Source: Paraburkholderia aromaticivorans (GTDB taxonomy: Bacteria; Pseudomonadota; Gammaproteobacteria; Burkholderiales; Burkholderiaceae). From it: a DNA stretch of 64,000 nt. Under the pieces are notes generated by a model that was given only the letters and a program-made list of their open reading frames with translations, was not told where the DNA came from and made no database searches. Location: contig NZ_CP022990.1 of assembly GCF_002278075.1 (NCBI RefSeq), positions 992,001 to 1,056,000 on the forward strand. Reading direction: 5' to 3'. The position numbers and the translations under genes are program-made. Positions 26,808 to 35,492 of the stretch are shown here, piece after piece (position 1 is the stretch's first letter; each line of letters starts with the position of its first letter).

Positions 26808-28585
26808 TGTCTACTCAAACCAAACCCCATGTGGACGCGGTGATCGTCGGCTTCGGCTGGACCGGTGCGATTCTCGCGAAGGAGCTCACCGAAGCGGGCC
26901 TGCAAGTGCTCGCGCTCGAACGCGGCGAGTATCGAGACACCTACCCGGACGGCGCGTATCCGAACACGATCGACGAGCTGACCTACAACGTCCGCAAGAA
27001 GCTGTTTCTCGATCTCTCGAAGACCACCGTGTCGATCCGTCATAACGTCGGCGATACGGCGCTGCCATACCGGCAACTCGCGGCGTTTCTGCCGGGCGAA
27101 GGCGTGGGCGGCGCGGGTCTGCACTGGTCGGGCGTGCATTTCCGCATCACGCCGGAGGAACTGCGCTTGAAGAGCCATTACGAAGAACGCTACGGCAAGC
27201 GCTTCATTCCCGAAGGCATGACGATTCAGGACTACGGCGTCAGCTACGAAGAACTCGAACCGCATTTCGACTTCGCCGAGAAAGTGTTCGGCACCTCGGG
27301 GCAGGCGTATAAGGTCAACGGCAAAGTGGTCGGCGACGGCAACGTGTTCGAAGCGCCGCGCAGCGACAATTTTCCGCTCGCCGCCCAACTGAACACCTAT
27401 TCCGCAGAACGCTTCGGCAAGGCCGCGCGCGAACTCGGGCTCAATCCATACCGGCTGCCGTCGGCGAATACGTCGGGTCCGTACACGAACCCGTACGGCG
27501 TGCAGATGGGTCCGTGCAACTTCTGCGGATTCTGCAGCGGCTACGCGTGCTACATGTATTCGAAGGCGTCGCCGAATCTGAACATTCTGCCCGCGCTCAA
27601 GCAGTCGCCGAACTTCGAATTGCGCTCGCGCTGCCACGTGCTGCGGGTCGAACTCGACGACACAAAAAAGCGCGCCAGGGGCGTGACCTATGTCGATCCG
27701 GCGGGCAACGAAGTGTTCCAGCCGGCCGATCTGGTGATCGTCGCGGCGTTCCAGTATCACAACGTCCATCTGCTTCTGCTGTCGGGCATCGGCAAGCCGT
27801 ACGACCCGATTTCGGGCGAAGGCGTGGTCGGCCGCAACTTCGCGTATCAGAACCTCTCCACGATTACCGCGTTCTTCGACAAGGACACCTTCACCAATCC
27901 GTTCATCGGCGCGGGCGGCAACGGCGTCGCGGTCGACGACTTCAACGCCGACAACTTCGATCACGGCCCGCTCGGCTTCGTCGGCGGTTCGCCGTTGTGG
28001 GTGAACCAGGCGGGCACCAAGCCGATCAGCGGCATCGCGACGCCGGCGGGGACGCCGAACTGGGGCGCCGACTGGAAGAAGTCGGTGAAGGATCACTACG
28101 CGCACACCATTTCGATGGACGCGCACGGCACCAACATGTCGTACCGCGACGTGTTCCTCGACCTCGATCCGACCTACCGCGATTCATACGGCCAGCCGCT
28201 GTTGCGCATGACCTTCGACTGGAAGGACAACGACATCAAAATGGCCCGCTACGTGACCGGCCAGATGCACAAGATCGCGCAGCAGATGGGTCCGAAGTCG
28301 ATCAACGTCTACACGCGCGAATTCGGCGCGCACTTCGACTCGCGCCGCTATCAGACCACTCACCTGGTGGGCGGCGCGGTGATGGGCACCGATCCGAAGA
28401 CGAGCGTACTGAACCGCTACCTGCAAAGCTGGGACGTGCATAACGTGTTCGTGATGGGCGCGTCTGCTTTCCCGCAAGGTATCGGCTATAACCCGACCGG
28501 TCTTGCCGCGGCGCTCGCTTACTGGTCGGCGCGCGCCATCCGCACGCAGTATCTGAAGAACCCCGGGCCGCTGGTGAGCGTATGA
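26807..28585 (+). CDS. GMC-family FAD dehydrogenase, gluconate 2-dehydrogenase flavoprotein-like
   Basis: A 592-aa flavoprotein without a signal peptide, probably exported with the Tat small subunit. The N-terminal Rossmann motif is VIVGFGWTGAILAKELTEAG. GMC blocks include PGEGVGGAGLHWSGVHFRI, a Cys-rich CNFCGFCSGYACYM, and a C-terminal FVMGASAFPQGIGYNPTGLAAALAYW with the FAD-binding end. It oxidises a sugar acid (gluconate to 2-ketogluconate is the best guess, other aldonates or alcohols possible) and passes electrons to the cytochrome. The downstream start overlaps by four bases. Confidence 0.88.
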   Translation: MSTQTKPHVDAVIVGFGWTGAILAKELTEAGLQVLALERGEYRDTYPDGAYPNTIDELTYNVRKKLFLDLSKTTVSIRHNVGDTALPYRQLAAFLPGEGVGGAGLHWSGVHFRITPEELRLKSHYEERYGKRFIPEGMTIQDYGVSYEELEPHFDFAEKVFGTSGQAYKVNGKVVGDGNVFEAPRSDNFPLAAQLNTYSAERFGKAARELGLNPYRLPSANTSGPYTNPYGVQMGPCNFCGFCSGYACYMYSKASPNLNILPALKQSPNFELRSRCHVLRVELDDTKKRARGVTYVDPAGNEVFQPADLVIVAAFQYHNVHLLLLSGIGKPYDPISGEGVVGRNFAYQNLSTITAFFDKDTFTNPFIGAGGNGVAVDDFNADNFDHGPLGFVGGSPLWVNQAGTKPISGIATPAGTPNWGADWKKSVKDHYAHTISMDAHGTNMSYRDVFLDLDPTYRDSYGQPLLRMTFDWKDNDIKMARYVTGQMHKIAQQMGPKSINVYTREFGAHFDSRRYQTTHLVGGAVMGTDPKTSVLNRYLQSWDVHNVFVMGASAFPQGIGYNPTGLAAALAYWSARAIRTQYLKNPGPLVSV

Positions 28586-29952
28586 CGAAGAAGATCGATA
28601 TCCAACGCCTCACGCGGGCACTCAAACGCGCGGGCGCGGCCTCGTTGTGCGCAGCCGCCGCGCTCGGCACGACGCCGCTCGCCGCGCACGCGGCGGCGCC
28701 TCACAACGCGAACGACGCGGCGCTGATCGCGCGCGGCGAATACCTCGCGCGGGCCGGCGACTGCATTGCGTGTCACTCCGCGAACGCGGGCAAGCCCTTT
28801 GCCGGCGGTCTGAAGTTCGACACGCCGATCGGCGCGATCTACTCGACCAACATCACGCCGGAGCGCGGCACCGGCATCGGCGCGTGGAACTTCGCGCAGT
28901 TCGACCGCGCGGTGCGCGCCGGCGTGAAGCCGAACGGCGACACGCTGTATCCGGCCATGCCGTACCCGTCGTATGCACGATTGAGCGAAGACGATATGCA
29001 CGCGCTGTACGCGTATTTCTCGCAAGGCGTCGCGCCGGTAAAACAGGCGAACCGTCCGGTCGATATCGTCTGGCCGCTATCGATGCGCTGGCCGCTCGGC
29101 ATCTGGCGCCACCTGTTCGCGCCCGAGCCGGTTTCGTTCGACGCGAAGCGCTACGCCGACCCCGTCATCGCGCGCGGCGCCTACCTCGTGCAAGGGCTCG
29201 GCCATTGCGGCGCGTGTCATACGCCGCGCGCGGCAACGATGCAGGAACGCGCGTTGAGCGACCTCGACGGTTCGGCGTTTCTCGCGGGCGGCGCGACGAT
29301 CGACGGCTGGACGCCGTCGAGTCTGCGCGGCAATCCGCGCACCGGCATCGGCGCCTGGAGCGAAGCCCATCTCGTGCAATTCCTGAAGACCGGACGCACG
29401 CAGCACAGCGCGGCCTTCGGCGGCATGACGGACGTCGTGCAGCACAGCATGCAGCACATGAACGACGCCGACCTCACGACGATGGCACGCTACCTCAAGA
29501 CGCTGCCGTCGACCGATCCGAAGGAAGCGCCGTACGTGTACGACGACACGGCCGCGCACGCGCTGCGCTCGGGCGACGCCACCGCGCCGGGCGCCGCCGT
29601 CTACCGGGACAACTGCACCGCCTGCCACCGCAGCGACGGCCACGGCTACAACCGCGTGTTTCCGGCACTGAGCGGCAATCCGGTCGTGCAGGGCAAGGAC
29701 GCGACCTCACTGATTCACGTGCTGCTCACCGGCAGCACGCTTGAAGGCACGAAGACCGCGCCCTCCTCGTTCACGATGCCGGCCTTCGGCTGGCGCCTGA
29801 ACGATCAGGAAGTCGCCGACGTAACCAACTTCGTGCGCAACAGTTGGGGCAACACTGGTTCGACGGTCAGCTCGACGGATGTCGCGAGAGTCCGCAAGAC
29901 GGTCACGGTGCACACGCCCGAGATGCCACGAGGCGCCGCGTTGAGCCATTGA
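28582..29952 (+). CDS. Triheme c-type cytochrome subunit of the membrane-bound dehydrogenase
   Basis: A 456-aa exported cytochrome with a signal peptide (ending near AAHAAA, residue 39) and three CxxCH heme sites at about residues 61 (CIACH), 209 (CGACH) and 345 (CTACH). The layout matches the cytochrome subunit of gluconate, sorbitol and alcohol dehydrogenases, which passes electrons to ubiquinone. Met ligands are likely in PAMPYPSYARLSEDDMHALYAYF and similar repeats. ATGA overlap with the flavoprotein gene shows tight coupling. Confidence 0.92.
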   Translation: MTKKIDIQRLTRALKRAGAASLCAAAALGTTPLAAHAAAPHNANDAALIARGEYLARAGDCIACHSANAGKPFAGGLKFDTPIGAIYSTNITPERGTGIGAWNFAQFDRAVRAGVKPNGDTLYPAMPYPSYARLSEDDMHALYAYFSQGVAPVKQANRPVDIVWPLSMRWPLGIWRHLFAPEPVSFDAKRYADPVIARGAYLVQGLGHCGACHTPRAATMQERALSDLDGSAFLAGGATIDGWTPSSLRGNPRTGIGAWSEAHLVQFLKTGRTQHSAAFGGMTDVVQHSMQHMNDADLTTMARYLKTLPSTDPKEAPYVYDDTAAHALRSGDATAPGAAVYRDNCTACHRSDGHGYNRVFPALSGNPVVQGKDATSLIHVLLTGSTLEGTKTAPSSFTMPAFGWRLNDQEVADVTNFVRNSWGNTGSTVSSTDVARVRKTVTVHTPEMPRGAALSH

Positions 29953-30137
29953 TCGCACGCCGCCTTGCGTGACGCGTCCGGTTGCGGGGCGCGCCGCAAG
30001 CACCGCATCAGTACCCCTTTCCCCGCTTCACGCGGTCCGCTCCGATGGTCGGGAGCGGGTGCTCGCGTGCGCGGAAAAAAGAGAAATCGCCAATCAGGTG
30101 ACCTGAGATAGACGTTCCAACCAGACTGAATACAACG

Positions 30138-31331
30138 ATGAAAAAGCCATGGATTGCCGCCCCCCTTTTGATGTCTTTTGCCGGCATTGCGTCCGCGCAG
30201 AGTTCTGTCGTGCTGTACGGCATCGTCGATGCGGGCATTTCGTACCGCAGCAACGAGCGCACCGGCACCACCGGCAACTATAGCGGCCACTCGAATGTCG
30301 CCCTGACGAGCGGCAACCTGTCCGGCAGCCGCTGGGGCATCAAGGGGCAGGAGGACGTCGGCGGCGGCTGGAACGCACTGTTCCAGCTCGAGGACGGCTT
30401 CGACGTCACCAACGGCAAGACGGGGCAGAACGGGGGCCTGTTCGGCCGCCAGGCGTATGTGGGGATCGGCAGCCGGCAGTACGGCACGATCACGCTGGGC
30501 CGGCAGTACACGTCGCTGAACGACTTCGTCTCTCCCGTCGCGCCGGTGGCAATGGTCGGCGGCTATGGCGCGCATCCGGGCGACATCGACGATCTCGATC
30601 AGACCGCGCGCGTGAACAACTCGGTCAAGTACACGAGCGCGAACTATTCCGGCTTCACATTCGGTGCGCTGTACGGTTTCGGCGGCCAGCCCGGCAGCCT
30701 GAAGCAGCAGAATACGTGGAGCGTGGGCGCCGCCTATGGCAACGGTCCGCTGCATGTGGGCGTCGGCTACGAGCGCTCCGACAACAGCAAGACCGGCACG
30801 CGCGACGCCACCTACGGCAAGTGGAGCGGCACGGACGACGGCCTGTTCAATTCATCGATCAACGAAGGCTACGCGAGCGCGCAATCGCAGCAGATCATCG
30901 CGACGGGCGCCACGTACGACTTCGGCCCGGCCGTCGTCGGCGTCAATTACAGCAACGTGCAATACCGCTCCGGCGCCGACTCGCTGTTCAAGGGACACGC
31001 CACGTTCAACGTCGCGGGCGTGTTCGGCCAATGGACGATTCGTCCGGCCGTGCAACTGTTCGCGGGTTACAGCTACACGCGCGGCGGCGAAGTGGATGGC
31101 GTGGATGAGCGCGCGCAGTATCACAACGTGACGCTCGGCGCGCAGTACGCCCTCTCGAAGCGTTCGACCGCCTATCTGATGGGCGGCTATCAGCACGCAT
31201 CGGGCGGCACGCTGGATGCGCTCGGCAATCCGGTCGCGGCCACCGCGTCGGTCAGCGACAAGGGCAACGGCCATTCGTCGTCCGCGCAGTCCCAGGCGAT
31301 CGTCAGCATCGGCTTGCGGCACAGGTTCTGA
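30138..31331 (+). CDS. Gram-negative general porin
   Basis: A 397-aa trimeric-porin-type protein. The signal peptide ends SFAGIASA-QSSVVLYG, and the QSSVVLYGIVDAGI opening, SGSRWGIKGQEDVGGGWNALFQLE, FGRQAYVGIG and the C-terminal GLRHRF (final Phe for BAM recognition) are standard for Burkholderia porins. It forms a diffusion channel in the outer membrane. It is 185 bases after the dehydrogenase operon and may take up the operon's sugar-acid substrate, but porins of this type stand in many contexts. Confidence 0.93.
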   Translation: MKKPWIAAPLLMSFAGIASAQSSVVLYGIVDAGISYRSNERTGTTGNYSGHSNVALTSGNLSGSRWGIKGQEDVGGGWNALFQLEDGFDVTNGKTGQNGGLFGRQAYVGIGSRQYGTITLGRQYTSLNDFVSPVAPVAMVGGYGAHPGDIDDLDQTARVNNSVKYTSANYSGFTFGALYGFGGQPGSLKQQNTWSVGAAYGNGPLHVGVGYERSDNSKTGTRDATYGKWSGTDDGLFNSSINEGYASAQSQQIIATGATYDFGPAVVGVNYSNVQYRSGADSLFKGHATFNVAGVFGQWTIRPAVQLFAGYSYTRGGEVDGVDERAQYHNVTLGAQYALSKRSTAYLMGGYQHASGGTLDALGNPVAATASVSDKGNGHSSSAQSQAIVSIGLRHRF

Positions 31332-31552
31332 TGCTGCGGGGCGGCGCCGCAACGCGCCGCCGGCGGATCCGCCGCTCACGGAGGGAGTCGCTCCTCGTTC
31401 GTTTGCGCGGCGGGTGAGGCACCCGGCTCGTCCCGCAACGCCGGCGTCCGATCGTCGAGCATGCGCCCACAGCCCGTGGTATTTGGCCGACAATGGAGAC
31501 CGCGACGCTCTGATCAACGACATCGCCCTCTCATTGTCCGGAGACCACGCTC

Positions 31553-32149
31553 ATGAACAAACGCCAGTTTCTCGGCAGTGCGGCGCTGCTGAGCGCGGCT
31601 GCCGCGCCCGCATTCGGCAGCCAGCACGCCCGTAAATCGGCCTGCGCGGCATCTCCCGTCATGCTCACGATCAGCGGTGCGATCAGGCGCCACAATCGCG
31701 GCGCGCTCGATCCCGCGTTCGACCCGTTGCTCGCCAAGCACCAGGTGAAGTTCTCCGAAGCCTATGGCGTCGATCTGGCGCTGATCGCCGGCATGCCGGC
31801 CGTGACCATCAACCCCACCACCGAATACGATTCTCGCCAGCACAGCTTGAGCGGCCCCTTGCTCACCGGCGTGCTCGAACACGTCGGCGCGCCTGCCGCG
31901 GGCAGCACGCAAATCGTCATGCACGCGGTGGACGGCTACGCGGTCGCCACGACACTCGACAAGGTGCGCGCCTATCGTTTCATCGTGGCGACGCACATGG
32001 ACGGCAAGCCGCTGCCGCTTGGCGGCGTCGGCCCGCTATGGGCAACCTACGACGCGGACCATATCCCCGAGTTGTCGAACAAGCCGCTCAAGGACCGCTT
32101 CGAGCTGTCGCCGTGGGGTCTCTATCACATTCAGGTCGCCGAAGGCTAA
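31553..32149 (+). CDS. Exported molybdopterin-binding oxidoreductase-fold (SUOX-like) protein
   Basis: A 198-aa protein with a KR-type signal (MNKRQFLGSAALLSAAAAPAFG), then a single domain: MLTISGAIRRHN, HSLSGPLLTGVLEHVGAP, MHAVDGYAVATTLDKVRAYRFIVATHMDGKPLPLGGVGPLWATYD. These resemble the sulfite-oxidase/molybdopterin-binding fold found in small periplasmic proteins of proteobacteria. The cofactor Cys of true sulfite oxidases is not evident, so enzymatic activity is doubtful. The decayed LysR remnant begins immediately after the stop. Confidence 0.65.
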   Translation: MNKRQFLGSAALLSAAAAPAFGSQHARKSACAASPVMLTISGAIRRHNRGALDPAFDPLLAKHQVKFSEAYGVDLALIAGMPAVTINPTTEYDSRQHSLSGPLLTGVLEHVGAPAAGSTQIVMHAVDGYAVATTLDKVRAYRFIVATHMDGKPLPLGGVGPLWATYDADHIPELSNKPLKDRFELSPWGLYHIQVAEG

Positions 32150-32157
32150 CGGTACGG

Positions 32158-32674
32158 CGCCGCAAGCCGCCGCCCGGCGTCGTGGAGGTGCGCGCGTTCG
32201 CGCAGCCTCTCGGGCAGGTCACGCCGCCGGGCCATCCGCTCACGAAGCTCCAGAAGCGTCCACGCCTGCGCGATTGCCTCGACTACCCGCTTATCCTGAT
32301 GACGCCGGACACCTAATTGCGCGCGATGGTGGGCCAGATCGATCACCGCGAACGGCGCAAGGCGCGTCCGCTGGTGGAAACCAGTTCGGTTTCGATGGTG
32401 CGCCGGCTCGTGGCGGATGGCGTCGGCATCGGCATCGGCTTTCTGATCGCGGAGAACGTTGCGGAAGACGTCACGCAGCGTAAGCTGGCGTGGACACCGC
32501 TCGCCGATGCGGAACGCGCAATCGTCCAGTTGCCTGTATCAACGCTCGGATTTGACGACCACCGTCGCGATGAGCATGTTCCTGCAGTTTCTCGGCCAGG
32601 CGATCGAGACGATCGAAGACCGCTTTTACACAGCGACGCAAGCCGCCCGCAAGCGCCGCGCGCGGCTCACGTGA
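32158..32674 (+). pseudogene. Remnant of a LysR-family regulator (substrate-binding half only)
   Basis: Translation shows the C-terminal half of a LysR effector domain: PPGVVEVRAFAQPLGQ, TPPGHPLTKLQKRPRLRDC, then an in-frame TAA (32314-32316) where CAA would continue LRAMVGQIDHRERRK, then VRRLVADGVGIGIGFLIAENV. A frameshift near 32540 moves to the frame reading SMFLQFLGQAIETIEDRF, ending at 32674. The DNA-binding half is missing; the space it would have occupied holds the SUOX-like gene. Three separate lesions mark it as dead. The start coordinate is approximate, and the end overlaps the convergent TPR gene by eight bases. Confidence 0.8.
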
Positions 32675-34811
32675 GCGCGCGGCCAGCCGCGGCGAATCGC
32701 TGCACGCAAGCCTGCCGCACGCGCTCGACCGGCATCGACCAGTCCTCGACCGGCGCGCGCCGGAACAGGCGCAGCGTGTGCGGATACCACGCCGAATCGT
32801 TGCGTTCGTGCAGCCAGCGCCAGTCGATGTCTTTTTCCGGCAGCATCACCCAGCACGGCTTGCCGAGCGACGCGGCCAGATGCACGGTGGATGTGTCCAC
32901 GGCAATCACCAGATCGAGTTGCGCGATGATCGCGGCGCTGTCCGCGAAATCCGTCACACGCGATCCGAGGTCGAGCAGCGGCTGACCAGCGGGAGGATTG
33001 GCCGCCTCGTCTTCGCCGCGCCCTTTTTGCAGACTCACGAAACTCACGCCGGGCACGCTCCAGAGCGGCGCCAGCACGGCGAGCGAAGGAATCGACCGGT
33101 TCGCGTCGTTATGATGGTTCGGGTTGCCCTTCCACACGAGACCGATCCTGCGGCCGGGTGGCAATGCGTCCAGCAACGGCCGCCACTGTTCGACCAGCCC
33201 CGGCTCGGCCGTGAGACGCACGGCGCGCGGAATCGTATCCACTCTCGTGCGCAGATGCAGCGGCGCGCTCAGCAGACTGGTCCAGCAGTCGTAAGCTCGC
33301 GCGTTGGCGCGAGCGGTGTCATGATCGAACACGGCGTCCACGCCATCGACGCGAGCCATCAGCCGGTGCAGCGACGGCGCGCAGGCGAAGGCGATATGCG
33401 AGGCGCCCTGAGCCTTTAACAAAGCGAAATAGCGGCTGAACTGGATCATGTCGCCGAGGCCGTCTTCCTGCCACACCAGCAAGGACTGGCCCGCGAGCGG
33501 AGCGCCTTGCCACCGCGGGCAGCCTAGCATCGACGCGCTCGCGTGATGGACGAAACCGGGATGTTCGTAGCGGCACTCGTACAGACGCCACCCTTCCTCG
33601 AAGCGGCCCATGCCGAGCAGCAGGACGGCCAGCCCGAACTTCGCATCGCCATAATCGGCACGTAAAGCAAGCGCCCGGCGATATGCGCTTTCGGCCTCGG
33701 GCAGTTGCGTGAGCTGCGCCAACGCCGCGCCGAGGTTGTAGTGCGCCTCCGCCAGATCCGGACACACGCTGAGGGCCTGCTCGAAAGCCGCGACAGCCGC
33801 GGGCAGACGATCGAGCCGTCGAAGCACACAGCCCAGGTTGTTATGCGCACGGGCGAGATCGGGCCGCAGGCGGATCGCCTCGCGATAAGCCGTTTCGGCC
33901 TCGAACAGCCGCTCCAGTTTGCCCAGCGCCGCGCCCAGGTTGTAGTGTGCTTCGGCGTAGTCGGGGCGTTGCGCGATGGCTTCGCGGTAGGCGGCTTCGG
34001 CTTCGGGCAGGCGTTCGAGATCCGCGAGCACCGTGCCGAGATTCAGATGGGCTTGCGGATAGTCCGCACGAATGGCAATCGCGAGGCGAAAAGCCAGTTC
34101 GGCTTCGGCGAGACGGAACGTGGCCTTGAGCACGCCACCGAGGTTGTTGAGCGCCTCGGGATACTGCGGCCGGATTTTCAGCGCTTCGCGGTACGCGTCG
34201 TCCGCCTCGGCGAGACGTCCCAGCTCCATCAGCACGTTGCCCAGGTTGTTATGGAGTTCGGCGCGATCCTGCAGCCCCGGCAATGCGCGGCGAAACGCCG
34301 CTTCCGCTTCGTGCAGGCGGCCCAGCTCGTGCAGCACGATGCCGCGGTTGTAGTGGGCTTCGACGTAGTCGGGACGAAGCGCCAGCGCCTCGCGATAGGA
34401 CGCCTCCGCCTCCTCCCTGTAGCCGAGGCCGTGAAGCACGGCGCCAAGATGATTGCGGGCGTCGGCGTGGCCAGGTTGCAGCGCGACCAGTTGCCGGTAC
34501 ATCGCCTTGGCCGCCGACAGCCGCCCGAGCGACTTGAGCAGCATGCCGAGCGTGCCGTACACCTCCGCGTAGCCGGGTTTGATGCGCAGACAGCGGCGCC
34601 AATGCTCTTCCGCAGCGGCCGGCCGCTGCAAGGCGAACGCACACGCGCCGGCGATATTCAACGCGTCCGCCCGCGCGTCGTCCGGCAGTGCGTCGGCCTC
34701 CAGCAGCGGCATCACCATTGACAAGGCCTCGGCGAATTGTCCGGCTGAGAACAGCGAGACGGCCTGTTGGTTGATATCGTCGATCGGGAATGCGAGCTGC
34801 GTGTCGGTCAT
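32667..34811 (-). CDS. TPR-repeat protein with C-terminal glycosyltransferase-like domain
   Basis: A 714-aa protein. Residues about 10-410 are roughly eleven tetratricopeptide repeats (pattern ...AEAxYREAIxxRPDYAEAHYNLGxxLxxLxR...). The C-terminal 270 residues (LLVWQEDGLGDMIQFSRYFALLKAQG, RIGLVWKGNPNHHND, DLVIAVDTSTVHLAASLGKPCWVMLP) resemble glycosyltransferase family 9/heptosyltransferase folds. This architecture is common in Burkholderia and is thought to act in surface-glycan or protein glycosylation; no direct target is visible. No signal peptide is seen, so it is probably cytoplasmic. Confidence 0.8.
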   Translation of the reverse strand: MTDTQLAFPIDDINQQAVSLFSAGQFAEALSMVMPLLEADALPDDARADALNIAGACAFALQRPAAAEEHWRRCLRIKPGYAEVYGTLGMLLKSLGRLSAAKAMYRQLVALQPGHADARNHLGAVLHGLGYREEAEASYREALALRPDYVEAHYNRGIVLHELGRLHEAEAAFRRALPGLQDRAELHNNLGNVLMELGRLAEADDAYREALKIRPQYPEALNNLGGVLKATFRLAEAELAFRLAIAIRADYPQAHLNLGTVLADLERLPEAEAAYREAIAQRPDYAEAHYNLGAALGKLERLFEAETAYREAIRLRPDLARAHNNLGCVLRRLDRLPAAVAAFEQALSVCPDLAEAHYNLGAALAQLTQLPEAESAYRRALALRADYGDAKFGLAVLLLGMGRFEEGWRLYECRYEHPGFVHHASASMLGCPRWQGAPLAGQSLLVWQEDGLGDMIQFSRYFALLKAQGASHIAFACAPSLHRLMARVDGVDAVFDHDTARANARAYDCWTSLLSAPLHLRTRVDTIPRAVRLTAEPGLVEQWRPLLDALPPGRRIGLVWKGNPNHHNDANRSIPSLAVLAPLWSVPGVSFVSLQKGRGEDEAANPPAGQPLLDLGSRVTDFADSAAIIAQLDLVIAVDTSTVHLAASLGKPCWVMLPEKDIDWRWLHERNDSAWYPHTLRLFRRAPVEDWSMPVERVRQACVQRFAAAGRALT

Positions 34812-35008
34812 GAGTCGTGGCTACTGGGATCAGTGGCGATCCGGCCGGGAAAGCGGAACATGTACCACGCAGCTTACGCGAATCGGCGCGCCTGTAACGC
34901 GGCGAAATGCACGGCTTTCAGGCTTCTAATCCCACGCTATAACCAGGATCACGCGCGAAAAGAGCGCGCGGCGATGTTAGAATCGCCCGCGTCTTTAAGC
35001 CCACCATC

Positions 35009-35410
35009 ATGACTCTACGCGCCCGCAACCGCATGACCGCCTGGCTTGGCCTGTTCGCCATGTGCCTCGTCGTGTTCGCGCCGCTCGTGAGTCAGCTGCT
35101 GCTGTCCAACCGTGCGCACGAACCCATTGCCGCGCTCTGTTCGGCGCTCCAGCCGCGCGACTTCAGCATGGCGAGCGCGGCGACCCAGGCCGCTGCGGCA
35201 CCGGTCCATTTGAGCCATGACGACGCGTTCGGCGCGTGCGGCTACTGTCACCTGCTCCAGCACCACGTCGCCATGCCCACGGTCGCCGTGGTCGCGTCGC
35301 CGCCCGCCCTCGCGCTTGCCGGCACCGCGCCGCCCACGCTTTCCACCCGCTTCACGCCGCTCGGCGCATTTCCATCCGGCCGTCCCAGAGCTCCACCCGT
35401 CGTTTCCTGA
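35009..35410 (+). CDS. DUF2946 family protein
   Basis: A 133-aa membrane-anchored protein: an N-terminal hydrophobic segment (MTAWLGLFAMCLVVFAPLVSQLLL) and a conserved HDDAFGACGYCHLLQHH motif, characteristic of DUF2946. The clustered His and Cys residues suggest metal binding. DUF2946 genes often lie beside TonB receptor and PepSY genes, as here (receptor starts 82 bases later); in Pseudomonas a similar trio includes the copper receptor OprC. Only a weak ribosome site is visible, and the ATG at 35030 is an alternative start. Confidence 0.75.
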   Translation: MTLRARNRMTAWLGLFAMCLVVFAPLVSQLLLSNRAHEPIAALCSALQPRDFSMASAATQAAAAPVHLSHDDAFGACGYCHLLQHHVAMPTVAVVASPPALALAGTAPPTLSTRFTPLGAFPSGRPRAPPVVS

Positions 35411-35492
35411 TCGCTGCCAGTCCTGATCGCGCATTCGCCGCACCCGTCGAGGGGGCGCACGATCGCCTGTTCCATGCATCAAGGAAACGTTC

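Noticed and set aside
31361-31374. Palindrome CGGCGGATCCGCCG after the porin gene
   Set aside because: A 14-base GC-rich palindrome without loop or T-run, 30 bases after the porin stop; expected by chance in such DNA and not convincing as a terminator or operator.
34812-35492. Fur box for the TonB receptor cluster
   Set aside because: No GATAATGATAATCATTATC-like sequence was seen upstream of the DUF2946 or receptor genes.
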